Part shown: piece after piece, positions 1 through 10,400 of the stretch
Layout: each line of letters starts with the position of its first letter
Position numbering within the stretch: the stretch's first letter is position 1
Source: Ignavibacteriales bacterium
Lineage (GTDB): Bacteria; Bacteroidota; Ignavibacteria; Ignavibacteriales; Melioribacteraceae
Length of the DNA stretch: 64,000 nucleotides
Direction: 5' to 3'
Assembly (NCBI GenBank): GCA_026390795.1
Contig: JAPLFG010000003.1
Span: forward strand, 2,356,001-2,420,000
The notes under the pieces: generated by a model
The model's database searches: none
What the model was told of the DNA's origin: nothing
Seen by the model: the letters and a program-made list of their open reading frames with translations, nothing else
Program-made: the position numbers and the translations under genes

Positions 1-1
1 A

Positions 2-808
2 ATTGAATCTACAAATACATCCCGTGTTTCAAATACATCCGCAACTGCGGCAAGTAAGGGAACAGATCTGAACGGATTTGCGTTAATTGATGCTTGTAAA
101 ATTTTAATTGAGAGATTGCAGAAGGTCGCAGCGTTAGAACTTAAAAAAGATAATCCGGAAAAAGTTGAAATCAAAAATGAAATTATTTTTTATAACGGTG
201 AAAAAACCGATCTGACTTTTTCAAAACTTGTAAGTATTGCATACTCAAAACGGATCAGTTTGACTGCCCAAGCACATCATTCAACTCCTAATATTCATTT
301 CGATACAAAAATAAATAAAGGAGAACCGTTCGCTTATCACACTTATGGAACCGCAATTGTGGAAGTTACACTCGATTGTCTGAGAGGTACTTATAAAGTG
401 GATTCTGTAAAAGTAGTTCATGATTTAGGCAAGACAATCAATCATACGATAGATCTTAGTCAAGCTGAAGGTGGAATTGTTCAAGGAATTGGCTGGATGA
501 CTTGTGAAGAATTGAAATGGAACAATGAAGGAAAACTTTTAACCGATGCTCTTTCTACATACAAGGTACCGGATATATATGCAGTACCTAAAGAAATCAA
601 AATTCATTTTCTCGAAAATGTTCCAAATCCATACGGACCAAATCAATCGAAGGCGATTGGTGAACCGCCGTTTATGTATGGTATTGGTGCTTACTTTGCA
701 CTGGTTAATGCCATGGAAGCGTTCAATCCAAATCTTGAATTGAATTATTCGGCACCTCTTACACCGGAAAAAATTTTACTTACTCTATATAATAAATCGA
801 ATAATTAG
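2..808 (+). CDS. Molybdenum hydroxylase (xanthine dehydrogenase family) large subunit, C-terminal part, truncated by window edge
   Basis: The reading frame is open from the first bases of the window to the stop at 808, so the 5' part lies outside; an internal TTG at 116 is not the start. The visible part is the C-terminal molybdopterin-binding domain of the xanthine dehydrogenase family: residues about 3-25 carry the conserved STNTSRVSNTS/TAASKGTDLNG region, and near residue 218 the GEPP motif contains the glutamate that acts as catalytic base in the family. It is followed after 8 bp by a PLP enzyme gene and by a complete second molybdenum hydroxylase, so it probably oxidises a purine or related heterocycle. 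The exact substrate cannot be read from the sequence. Confidence 0.9.
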   Translation: MESTNTSRVSNTSATAASKGTDLNGFALIDACKILIERLQKVAALELKKDNPEKVEIKNEIIFYNGEKTDLTFSKLVSIAYSKRISLTAQAHHSTPNIHFDTKINKGEPFAYHTYGTAIVEVTLDCLRGTYKVDSVKVVHDLGKTINHTIDLSQAEGGIVQGIGWMTCEELKWNNEGKLLTDALSTYKVPDIYAVPKEIKIHFLENVPNPYGPNQSKAIGEPPFMYGIGAYFALVNAMEAFNPNLELNYSAPLTPEKILLTLYNKSNN

Positions 809-816
809 GAGACTAA

Positions 817-2286
817 ATGCACAATTGGTCGTGGCAAATTGAGAATGAAGAATATTTAAAAAAGACAATTAAGAGATGCAAAGAGCAAAATATTTATCTG
901 CCGAAATTCAGTCAATTAAAAAATCCAGAAACCATTCCTCAAAACATTCAGAAAAAATTAGAAAAGGTTGGATTAGAAGAAATAAATCCTCTAAACCTGT
1001 TCCGGATTAATTGGCAAAACGATCCAGAGAGCGGAAAGATCGGCGGCATAAATTTTTTAGAAATTCCCAGAGAGATTACAGGAATTAAAGCTCGCGTAGT
1101 TGGATTAGTAGGAAAATTTTTTCCGACCGGTGCTCATAAAGTCGGTGCAACATACGGTTGTCTTGCACCTTATCTTGTAACAGGAAGGTTTAACCCGGAG
1201 TATCACAAGGCGGTTTGGCCCTCAACGGGAAATTTTTGCAGAGGCGGAATTTTTAATTCCCGGTTATTATCAGTTCACGGAGTTGCGATTCTTCCGGAAG
1301 AAATGAGCAAAGAAAGATTTGACTGGCTCAAAAATATGGGCGCGGAAATATTTGCAACTTACGGATGCGAAAGTAACGTAAAAGAAATTTATGATAAATG
1401 TCATGAACTTGTAGCTAAGAGCGATGAATATCTGATCTTCAATCAATTTGAACAATTTGGTAATCCTGTCTGGCATTATGAAGTAACCGGCGGGACACTC
1501 GAAAAACTTTTTAACCAGTTAAAAAATTCCAACAGCAAGTTGAGCGGATATGTAAGTGCAACAGGTTCAGCCGGTACAATTGGTGCTGGAGATTATCTTC
1601 GTGAAAAATTTCCGCTTATGAAAGTTGTTGCAACCGAAGCCCTTCAATGTCCAACTCTTTTAATGAATGGTTACGGCGCTCATCGAATTGAAGGTATTGG
1701 CGATAAGCACATTCCTTGGATTCATAATGTTAAAAATACCGATGCAGTCTGCGCTATTGACGATGAAGATCCGTTGAGAATTTTAAGATTGTTTAACGAA
1801 CCCACCGGACAAGAATGGATGCGTAAAAATGGGATAACTGAAGAAGTGATTTCTAAACTGCCGTGGCTTGGAATTTCTTCTATCAGCAATATGCTTAGCT
1901 CCATTAAACTTGCTAAATATTACGAGATGAATGAAAATGATATGATCTTTACAATCTTTACGGATTCAAAAGAAATGTACAACTCGCGCTTAGACGAGAT
2001 GAATCAAGATTGGGGAAAATATTCCGTTCATCAATCGGAAGTTGATTGGACCGCGGTCGTTAAGAAACAATCTACGGATTACTTCCAAGAACTAAGTTAT
2101 TACGACAAAAAACGTATTCATAACCTTAAATATTTTACGTGGGTTGAACAGCAAGGCAAATCGGTTGAAGAACTAAACTCGCAATGGTACGATGAAAGTT
2201 ATTGGGCAGAGAGATTTGCAATTGCGCCAAAGTGGGATGAGCTAATTGAGAATTTTAATAAACAAGTTGGACTGAAAGTAGAATAA
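817..2286 (+). CDS. Fold-type II PLP-dependent lyase of the purine cluster
   Basis: 489-residue enzyme related to the cysteine synthase/threonine dehydratase superfamily. The likely Schiff-base lysine is K108 in TGAHKVGATYG. A substrate loop STGN lies at 136-139 and a glycine-rich phosphate loop, ATGSAGTIGAG, at 248-258. It is longer than typical cysteine synthases and does not resemble E. coli YgeX beyond the fold. GGAG lies 6 bases before the ATG, and the gene sits between the molybdenum hydroxylase and ssnA with almost no spacing, so it should be co-transcribed. By position it could do the ammonia-lyase step that YgeX performs on 2,3-diaminopropionate in other purine clusters. That is an inference; the fold assignment is firm. 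Confidence 0.8.
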   Translation: MHNWSWQIENEEYLKKTIKRCKEQNIYLPKFSQLKNPETIPQNIQKKLEKVGLEEINPLNLFRINWQNDPESGKIGGINFLEIPREITGIKARVVGLVGKFFPTGAHKVGATYGCLAPYLVTGRFNPEYHKAVWPSTGNFCRGGIFNSRLLSVHGVAILPEEMSKERFDWLKNMGAEIFATYGCESNVKEIYDKCHELVAKSDEYLIFNQFEQFGNPVWHYEVTGGTLEKLFNQLKNSNSKLSGYVSATGSAGTIGAGDYLREKFPLMKVVATEALQCPTLLMNGYGAHRIEGIGDKHIPWIHNVKNTDAVCAIDDEDPLRILRLFNEPTGQEWMRKNGITEEVISKLPWLGISSISNMLSSIKLAKYYEMNENDMIFTIFTDSKEMYNSRLDEMNQDWGKYSVHQSEVDWTAVVKKQSTDYFQELSYYDKKRIHNLKYFTWVEQQGKSVEELNSQWYDESYWAERFAIAPKWDELIENFNKQVGLKVE

Positions 2287-2287
2287 A

Positions 2288-3652
2288 ATGAAAAAAGCTA
2301 CAATCACAATTGAGAACGCATGGATTTGCCCGGTTATCGGAGAAGAAATATTACCTCTTTTTGGAGATATTACTATTGCGAATGGAATGATCTCTAAAAT
2401 TCGCCCTAAAAATTTTCAGACATATTTAAAAAATCCGGAGAAAGTTGGCAAGGATTCTTTCAATGCAAGCGGAAAAGTTTTAACGCTACCGTTAGTAAAT
2501 TTTCACGATCACATTTATTCCCGACTTGCAAAAGGACTTCCGCTTCAAGGAGAGTTCAACAATTTTCAGAATGTTTTGCATAACTTATGGTGGAAATTAG
2601 ACCGTCTGCTTGATAATGAAATGATAGTCGCAAGTGCGCAGATGGCTGCCATAGAATCAATTCGGAACGGTGTTACATATATTTTTGATCATCACTCTTC
2701 GCAAAATCAGATTAAAGGAAGTCTGGGATTAATTAAGAATGCATTGCATACTTTTGATTTGCGCGGTGTTCTTTGTTTTGAAAGTACCGATCGGAACGGG
2801 ACTGAACAAGCAATAGCCGGATTGAATGAGAATAAAGATTTTTTCACATCTCAACTTAACGGTGATTTTCATGGAATGCTCGGTCTTCATGCTTCATTTA
2901 CACTTTCTGATGACCTCCTTTCCGAAGCACACAAAATTCAAAACCAGTTTGATCTTGGAATTCATATTCATGTGGCAGAAGATGAAAGCGACAATAAACT
3001 TAGTGTGGAGTACGCCGGTTCTTTGCCTGTAAGTCGTTTGAAAAAATATAAATTGATGAATGATAAAAGCATCCTAGTTCATGGCGTTCATCTAAAAGGA
3101 AAAGATTTTATAAAGGTCAGTACGGGAGAAAGTGCTCTCGCATTTTGCCCGGATTCCAATCTTAATAATTCGGTTGGATTGCCGCAGTTTGGAGAGATTC
3201 CAAAAAATATTCCGTTTCTTGTCGGTACCGACGGAATGCATTCCAATATCGCTAAGTCGATTAAACAATTGTTTCTTCTTTCGCGCGGACAAGGAAACAG
3301 TTTTGATGAAGCAACAGCGGTTATTAAGAAGACATATTTTGATCAGCTGGCTTTCGCTAAAAAATATTTTTCTGATTTTCCATCTTTGAATGAAGGTGAT
3401 AGAGCTGATATGATCATTTGGGATTACGTTCCGCCGACTCCAATGAGTAAAGAAAATTTCTGGGGACATTTTATTTATGGTATTTTGGAGTACCCGGTAA
3501 ACAGCGTTTTGCAGAAAGGTGAATTTTTGATGAAAGATTTCCATTTTATGGATGCGAATGAAAATAAAATTAAAAACGAAATTTACATTCAAGGCGAGAG
3601 ATTGGTAAATAAACTCAAACAGAACACTGTTATTAATGGTCGAAAGAAATAG
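2288..3652 (+). CDS. ssnA: SsnA-like aminohydrolase
   Basis: 454-residue amidohydrolase of the ATZ/TRZ (cyclic deaminase) branch. Visible metal and active-site residues are the H73-D-H75 pair, H226/H228 with E231 in the HVAE motif, H265/H268 in VHGVH, and D315 in GTDGMHSN, all in the order expected for a single-metal amidohydrolase barrel. SsnA is a standard member of the xdhD-ygfK-ssnA purine catabolic cluster and is thought to hydrolyse a ring-opened or deaminated purine intermediate. Its start lies 1 base after the preceding stop, indicating translational coupling. The natural substrate is not established from sequence alone. Confidence 0.85.
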   Translation: MKKATITIENAWICPVIGEEILPLFGDITIANGMISKIRPKNFQTYLKNPEKVGKDSFNASGKVLTLPLVNFHDHIYSRLAKGLPLQGEFNNFQNVLHNLWWKLDRLLDNEMIVASAQMAAIESIRNGVTYIFDHHSSQNQIKGSLGLIKNALHTFDLRGVLCFESTDRNGTEQAIAGLNENKDFFTSQLNGDFHGMLGLHASFTLSDDLLSEAHKIQNQFDLGIHIHVAEDESDNKLSVEYAGSLPVSRLKKYKLMNDKSILVHGVHLKGKDFIKVSTGESALAFCPDSNLNNSVGLPQFGEIPKNIPFLVGTDGMHSNIAKSIKQLFLLSRGQGNSFDEATAVIKKTYFDQLAFAKKYFSDFPSLNEGDRADMIIWDYVPPTPMSKENFWGHFIYGILEYPVNSVLQKGEFLMKDFHFMDANENKIKNEIYIQGERLVNKLKQNTVINGRKK

Positions 3653-3687
3653 TAATACTTGTTTTCCATTAAAGTTAAGAGAAAGGA

Positions 3688-6072
3688 ATGAATAGAGAGT
3701 TCTCGATTGTTGGTTCAAGAGTAATTCGGGAGGACGGAGTTGACAAAGTAACCGGTCGGGCTAAGTTTGCCGATGATTACAAATTCGATGGAATGCTTTA
3801 TTCCGTAATGTTGAGAATTCCAGAAGCCCACGCAAAAATAAATTCAATAGATTTTTCTGAAATAGAAAATAACCAATCTCTTTTTTCGATTATTACGTCT
3901 GCCGATATTCCGGGCACAAAAAAAGTTGGAATGATCAAAAATGATCAGCCAATATTCTGTGATGAAAAAGTTGTTACACCCGGCGATGTTCTTGCCATGC
4001 TTGTCGGTGAATCTGAAAATGAATTAAAATCCCTTCTAAAGAAAATAAAAGTAAATTATACTCCACTCCCAATTCTAAATGATCCGAAAAAATCTTTAGA
4101 GAAAGATGCAATTTTAATTCATCCGGACACCGGTACAAATTTGATTTGCCATCATCCTCTTAGAAAAGGAGATGTAGAAAAAGGATTTGCCGAGAGTGAT
4201 GGAATTCTTGAACAAACCTACACAACACAGTTAATCGAACATTCATATATTGAACCGGAAGCTGTAGTGGCAGTTCCGCTCGGTCCCGCTCAAGGTGTTA
4301 AAGTAATAGGAAGTATTCAAAATCCATTTACCACACGCCGGTTTGTTGCAAATGTTTTGGATCTACCTCTGAGCAAAGTAAGAATTGTTCAGGCAAATCT
4401 CGGTGGATCGTTCGGCGGGAAGGATGATACAATGTGTATCCTTTCTGCACGTGCTGCTGCTGCGGCAATGAAAACTAACCGGCCGGTAAAAATTCGTTAT
4501 ACTCGTGAAGAATCCATATTAGAATCATACAAACGCCATCCATACATTTTAAATTATAAAATTGGTTACGCTAAAAACGGCAAGATAAAAGCAATGAAGA
4601 TAGATATTCTTGCCGATGGAGGCGCGTATGTATCAATGAGTCCATTCGTAACATGGCGCACGGTTGTTCAAGCTACAGGTCCTTACGAAATTGAAAATGT
4701 TCATACGGATGTTCGTGCTGTTTATACCAACAATCCTTATACCGGTGCAATGCGTGGTTTCGGTTCACCTCAGCCAATTTTTGCACAAGAATCCATGATG
4801 GATGAAATTGCAGCAAGATTGCGGATGACTCCGGATGAAATCAGAAGAGTAAATGGTTTAAAAGCGGGCTCGATAACTGCGACCGGGCAAACATTAAAAG
4901 ACCACGAAGTAAATCTCGTTCGTGTTTTAGATGTTGCTTGCGGTAATACGGATTTTATTACAAAGTGGGAAAAGAATAAAAAAGAAAAACCGCAAACTGT
5001 TGAGTACAATTTTGCATCGCCAATTTTAAACGAGTCACAATTCATAAAACCGAATAATTCTACTAAAAAAGGAATTGGTTTAGCCATAAGTTTCCGTGGA
5101 TGTTCTTTGGGTGCTGAAGGTGTTGATGCTGCTTCTGCATATCTCTCGATTCAAAATGACGGCAGTGTTTATCTTGATTGCGGATTAGCAGAAAACGGAC
5201 AGGGTCTTCGAACAACCTATTCAATAATTGCATCGGAAGTTTTGGGAATCACAACCGATAAAATTATTTATCTAGAATTGGATACCGGTATAACACCGGA
5301 TAGCGGTCCAACAGTAGCATCGCGTGCAACAATTATGGGAGGCGGCGCTGTTAAAAATGCGGCTCAAATTTTATTTGAACGGTTAGAAAAATTTGTCAAA
5401 GATGAATTCAAATTAGGAGAAGATGATTTTGTTTCTCTCCGGGAGAATCTAGTTTTTTCCAGAAAAAAAGGAGTGATCTCGAAATTTCCTGAAGTCTGTA
5501 AATTAGCATATACACGGGGTATAAGTTTAGCTTCAATCGGATGGTATAGAAGTCCTAACGTTCATTGGGATGAAGAGTCCGGACAGGGCGATGCATACTT
5601 CACTTATGTTTATGGCTGCCAAGTTGCCGAAGTCACAGTTAACATTTCAACCGGAGAAGTTTACATAGATAAAATTACTGCCGTTCATGATCCGGGAAAA
5701 GTTATTAACCGTCTTGGAGCAGAAGGACAAGTCTATGGTGGAGTAACTCAAGGTGCTGGCTACGGAATTTTTGAAGAGGTTACTACAGATAAAGGTTTTA
5801 TTCGTGAATTGAATTTTGATACTTACACAATTCCGACGAGTAAAGATATTGACGAGATCAAACCGATATTCGTCGAAGGAAAAGATTCTTACGGACCGTG
5901 GGGTGCAAAATCTCTGGGTGAACCAACATTGGAATTAACAGCTGCGGCAATTTCAAATGCGGTCTACAACGCTATTGGTAAAAGATTTTTTAATCTGCCT
6001 CTAAATCTGGAAGAAGTTTTACTCGGTAAAAAACTTCGGCCCGCCGACACAAAAAGAGGGAGCTTAGTATGA
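3688..6072 (+). CDS. Molybdenum hydroxylase (XdhD/XdhA-type) molybdopterin-binding subunit
   Basis: Complete 794-residue catalytic subunit of the xanthine dehydrogenase family. It has an N-terminal Ald_Xan_dh_C-type domain (about 10-125) and then the two molybdopterin-binding domains. Motifs seen: GGSFGGKDD at 239-247, AMRGFGS at 354-360, GQGLRTTY in the C-terminal half, and LGEP near 743-746, whose Glu745 is the expected catalytic base. No 2Fe-2S or FAD domain is fused; these are the next two genes, so the enzyme is a CoxLMS-like heterotrimer. The downstream FAD subunit overlaps the stop by 4 bases. It probably hydroxylates hypoxanthine, xanthine or another purine, using the cytidine form of the molybdenum cofactor. 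Confidence 0.9.
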   Translation: MNREFSIVGSRVIREDGVDKVTGRAKFADDYKFDGMLYSVMLRIPEAHAKINSIDFSEIENNQSLFSIITSADIPGTKKVGMIKNDQPIFCDEKVVTPGDVLAMLVGESENELKSLLKKIKVNYTPLPILNDPKKSLEKDAILIHPDTGTNLICHHPLRKGDVEKGFAESDGILEQTYTTQLIEHSYIEPEAVVAVPLGPAQGVKVIGSIQNPFTTRRFVANVLDLPLSKVRIVQANLGGSFGGKDDTMCILSARAAAAAMKTNRPVKIRYTREESILESYKRHPYILNYKIGYAKNGKIKAMKIDILADGGAYVSMSPFVTWRTVVQATGPYEIENVHTDVRAVYTNNPYTGAMRGFGSPQPIFAQESMMDEIAARLRMTPDEIRRVNGLKAGSITATGQTLKDHEVNLVRVLDVACGNTDFITKWEKNKKEKPQTVEYNFASPILNESQFIKPNNSTKKGIGLAISFRGCSLGAEGVDAASAYLSIQNDGSVYLDCGLAENGQGLRTTYSIIASEVLGITTDKIIYLELDTGITPDSGPTVASRATIMGGGAVKNAAQILFERLEKFVKDEFKLGEDDFVSLRENLVFSRKKGVISKFPEVCKLAYTRGISLASIGWYRSPNVHWDEESGQGDAYFTYVYGCQVAEVTVNISTGEVYIDKITAVHDPGKVINRLGAEGQVYGGVTQGAGYGIFEEVTTDKGFIRELNFDTYTIPTSKDIDEIKPIFVEGKDSYGPWGAKSLGEPTLELTAAAISNAVYNAIGKRFFNLPLNLEEVLLGKKLRPADTKRGSLV

Positions 6073-6941
6073 TGCATGCGCTGGAAATTATTTCTCCCAA
6101 AAATTTGAATGAAGCGCTCAACCTTCTTTCCGGAAATGGAAAAAATGTTCATATAATCGCCGGCGGAACAGATGTTGTCCCGGGTCTGAATCAAGAATCA
6201 GCTCGTTTCAAAGATATTAAACTGTTAATAGATATAAACAGAATACCTGAAATGAAAGGCATTCATGTTAATAAAGAAAGAATTTCTATCGGTGCCGCGG
6301 AAATTTTTTCCGATATTCTTCAGAATGAAGTTATTGAGAAAGAATTCCCTTTACTTTGGAAAGCAATAAGTACAATTGGAAGTGTGCAGATTCGCAACCG
6401 CGCAACTATTGCCGGAAATTTTGTGAATAACGCACCATGTGCAGATACTGTTCCGGTTCTTCTTGTTTACAACGCTTCAGTTGAAATCGAATCTCTAAGT
6501 TCAAAGAGAGAAATTGGATTGCACGATTTGTTGAGCGCACCGTACAAAACGAAACTTAATGCTGACGAAGTTGTGACTCGAATTAATATTCCGGTGCCGT
6601 CTAGAAAACTTAAGGGTGATTTTTACAAACTTGGAAGAAGACGGGCAGTTGCTATTAGTAGAATTACTTTAGCTTTACTTATGAATACAAACGATAAAAT
6701 TATTGAAGAAATTAGAATCGCTGCAGGTGCAGTTACTCCGGTAGGAATGCGCTTTTTTGATCTTGAGAAATTTGCATTAGGGAAAAAAGCTGACGATCAA
6801 TTCATGAAAGAATTATCGGGAAAATTAGCTGAACAAATCATTCAAGTTACCGGATTACGCTGGTCAAGTGAATATAAATTGCCGGTAGTTCAACAAATGT
6901 TTTATCAATTATTAAAAGGAATAGAACGCAGATCTTCATGA
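6069..6941 (+). CDS. FAD-binding subunit of the molybdenum hydroxylase (CoxM/XdhB-like)
   Basis: 290-residue FAD_binding_5/CO_deh_flav_C protein. The flavin-binding AGGTDVVPGL motif is at 31-40 and the TIAGNFVNNAPCAD motif, which contacts FAD, lies near 110-125. It overlaps the catalytic subunit gene through ATGA and is followed by the iron-sulfur subunit, giving the L-M-S order of a three-gene molybdenum hydroxylase. It transfers electrons from the molybdenum/iron-sulfur subunits to NAD or another acceptor. Two adjacent ATG codons make the exact start ambiguous by one residue. Confidence 0.9.
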   Translation: MMHALEIISPKNLNEALNLLSGNGKNVHIIAGGTDVVPGLNQESARFKDIKLLIDINRIPEMKGIHVNKERISIGAAEIFSDILQNEVIEKEFPLLWKAISTIGSVQIRNRATIAGNFVNNAPCADTVPVLLVYNASVEIESLSSKREIGLHDLLSAPYKTKLNADEVVTRINIPVPSRKLKGDFYKLGRRRAVAISRITLALLMNTNDKIIEEIRIAAGAVTPVGMRFFDLEKFALGKKADDQFMKELSGKLAEQIIQVTGLRWSSEYKLPVVQQMFYQLLKGIERRSS

Positions 6942-7011
6942 TCGCTTAAGATTGTTTATGATTCTTATAAATCATAATCATTATAAAAAACCGCGTTCTA
7001 TAATAGAGTTA

Positions 7012-7482
7012 ATGATAGAAATAAAATTTACATTGAACAAAAAACAGGTTTCGGCTAAAGTCGAATCGAACATTCGTTTAATAGATTTATTGCGGGATAA
7101 ATTCAATCTCACCGGCACAAAAGAAGGATGCGGAGTTGGAGAATGCGGTGCGTGCACTGTCTTGATGAATGGCCGCGCAGTAAATTCTTGCTTAGTCCTT
7201 GCTGGTCAAGTAGAAGGAGTTGATATAGTTACAATTGAAGGGATTTCAACAGGTGATGTCATAAATCCACTCCAGAAAAATTTTCTTTCACATGGAGCAG
7301 TTCAATGCGGCTTCTGCACACCCGGAATGGTTTTATCAGCGTCTGCACTGTTAGATCAAAACCCAAATCCAACCGATGAAGAAATAAAAGATGCAATTGC
7401 GGGTAATCTATGCAGATGTACTGGATACAAACAAATTATAGAAGCCGTCAAAGAAACAGCTAAAGAATTACAAGAAAAATAA
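7012..7482 (+). CDS. [2Fe-2S] subunit of the molybdenum hydroxylase (CoxS/XdhC-like)
   Basis: 156-residue iron-sulfur subunit starting at the ATG at 7012; the open frame continues upstream to 6952, but homologues begin at the plant-type ferredoxin domain (IEIKFTLNKKQV). The N-terminal 2Fe-2S cluster uses CGVGECGAC and a later NSC. The C-terminal helical domain has the second cluster motifs CGFCTPGM and CRCTGY. Length and both motif sets match CoxS/XdhC proteins. It accepts electrons from the molybdenum centre and passes them to the FAD subunit. Its stop is 14 bp from the convergent ygfK stop. Confidence 0.9.
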   Translation: MIEIKFTLNKKQVSAKVESNIRLIDLLRDKFNLTGTKEGCGVGECGACTVLMNGRAVNSCLVLAGQVEGVDIVTIEGISTGDVINPLQKNFLSHGAVQCGFCTPGMVLSASALLDQNPNPTDEEIKDAIAGNLCRCTGYKQIIEAVKETAKELQEK

Positions 7483-7496
7483 TTATTCGTTCTATT

Positions 7497-10400
7497 TCAC
7501 TGCAGAAGAAATGAATAGTCATTTCTAACAGAACTTATCAATTGGACCAAATTCTCGATTCCGTCATTGTTTGCAAACGAACTTTTAACATTTCCATCTT
7601 TATCAAAAAAGACTGTTCCATTTTCCTTCTGCCATCTTACATCAAACATTATCCTTTTGTCATTCTGGCGTAAGAAGAATCCGTCATTACTTCCATTTTT
7701 AAATTCCTCTTCACTCCAGTATAAGGTAAATTTTTCCTTATAAGGAGCGCTTTCGTACGGGCAGAAAGTTTCGCAATTGCCGCACTCATTGCACAGAGCA
7801 TCAAGATGAAGAATTTGATTGACATTATTGAACAATAATGAATCCGTTTTAATCACAACATTCGCCCGGTTCGGACAAACTTCCGCGCATTTATTACAGA
7901 TGAAATTGCATCCCAAACATCTTCCGGCTTCAATAGAAAGATCTGAATGATTCTGTTCGATTACTAAACCTTTTCTTTTGGCTATCTCAGAAGAAAGTAC
8001 TTGGTCAACAGTTATATACTCTTTGGACGGTGAGAGGAGGTTATCAATTTTTTCCTTTTTGATGATCGCATCAGCAGCAGTCTTACCGTCTGCAATTGAT
8101 TGCACAACTGTTGATGGTCCTCTTAATGCATCGCCTCCAATGAAAACATTTTCGATTATTGTTTCATTAAAGCGGGTAACCTTTACTTTATTTTTGTCAA
8201 GCGGAATATTATTGTTGGTTAAATATTCCGTGTAAACATTTTCTCCAATAGCGGAGACAACCGAATCAACTTGAATCTCTTCAAACTCACCTTCGATAGG
8301 CACAACATTTTTTCTTCCATCAGCGCCGATTTGATCACGAACCATCTTCTGACAAGTTAGAATACCATCTTTAAATTTCACAGGTAAAAGTAATTCTTTG
8401 AATTCAACTTCATCGTTCAACGCAGCGTAAAATTCTTCTTTGTCCGCTGGCATTTCCTCTCTTGTCCTCCGATAGATAAGATAAACTTTTCGAACTCCCT
8501 CATGCCGCTTTGCTGCGCGTGCGCTATCCATCGCGGAATTGCCGCCGCCAATTACTGCGACAGATTTACCTAGTTTATAATTCTGTTCGGAGTTGAAATC
8601 ATGTAAAAATTCTATGGCATTATAAATATTAATTTCGTCGCCGTCTAAAAGTATTTTGTTGGAGTCTTCAGCCCCAATTGCGATGTAAATATATTTGAAT
8701 CCTTCTTTCTTCAATTTTTCAATTGAGAAGTTCGGTTCCATTCCAAAGATAAATCTAATTCCATGCTTCTCGATAAATTCAATATCTTTTTCAATAGCTT
8801 CTTTGGGAAGTCTGAACTTTGGTAAAACGTTTTTAACAATTCCCCCAGCATTCATTTCTTTTTCAAATATTGTTACATCGAATCCGGCTTTGGCTGAGAA
8901 GTATGCAGCTGATAATCCCGATGGACCCGCACCAATTATTGCAACCTTAATATTATTCTGGTTGTCAAGAAATTCCGCTTTGAATTTACTTATGTAAGTT
9001 GAATAACCTTTTTCCGCTGCTTCCTTTTTGAGGTCTCTAATTAACACCGGCTCGTCATAATCCCAGCGGGTGCAATGATACATGCATTGATGATCGCAGA
9101 TATAACCGGTTATATGAGGAAGAGGATTTTTCGTAACAATCAGTTCATATGCTTCTGCATATCTTTTCTGTTCAACTAATTTAATGTATGCTGCTACATC
9201 TTGATGGATTGGACATGCTTCTTGACACGGAGCGATGAAGCAATCGAAAACCGGTAAACTTTTAGAAATTTTTATCGAGCTTATTTCATGTTTATCCTTA
9301 GAATAATTTCTATCGGAGAGAGAAACTTCTGCTACCGTTTGTAAAATTGATAAATTAATTTTATTACCGCGCCCGATCTTCAGGTAATTTTTCTCTGCAG
9401 CTTCTGTTATTTGTGCTAAACGTAAATAACCTCCCGGCTTCAATAATTCCGTGGCAAATGTTATGGGTCTTATTCCAGTTTGTAAAATCTCTTGTATGTT
9501 AATGAAGTTTGCACCGCCCGAATAAGAAATATTTATTTCTCCGTTGAATTCATCTGCCAATTTATGCGCAAGATTTATTGTGAGCGGGAATAGCGATCTA
9601 CCCGACATATACATATCATCACCGGGTAGTGTCCTTAGTGTATTTTTTACTCCAAGTGTATTTGAAAGTTTTATTCCGAATATTCTATTGTTCGCCGAAG
9701 CAAGCGAGCGTAATCTATTAAGCATCGGGATGGCGTCTTTATATTGCAGGTCATGATCGAATGAACTTTTATCCAGAGTAATATATTTGAACCCAAGTTT
9801 ATGAAGTGTGTCGTTTACAAAATCATAACCTAAAAGTGTAGGATTCAGTTTTACGTAAGTATGTAATGCTTTTTCTTGAATTAGATATTTTGCTATGGAT
9901 TCAATTTCTTGCGGCGGACATCCATGCATTGTAGAGAGCGTAACCGAATTAGAAATGTGCGGTGAAATTTTTTCAATCTTTTCAAGAACTAAATTTTGTT
10001 GGCTTCCGGTAAGACCAAATTCTTTTGTAAGCAACTCTATTGTATCGCCGCTGCAGAGCAAATCTTTTAATTCTAATTTATATTCAGCAAATAATTTGTT
10101 CTTTGAGGCATCTTTCAATTCATCAATGAACCGGTCCATTCTTTCCGTTTTGATTCCTTCCAGATCATAACCGACACTCATGTTAAAAACAAATCCTCTT
10201 TCGGATTGCGACATTCCAAGAATTTCTTTAAGTAAATGAATCAGAAACCACGCTTTAAGATATTCCGAATAGGATTCATCTAGAGAAAGTTCTTGCGACC
10301 ATTCAACGTTATATCCTTCATCCGAAGCATCGATGCATGGCTTATCAATTTTTAAGTTATCTAATTTTTGAACGGTCTTGAGCTCAAAAAATCGTCCTCC

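Noticed and set aside
3092-3718. 208-residue minus-strand open frame
   Set aside because: Lies opposite ssnA; low-complexity composition and no domain signal.
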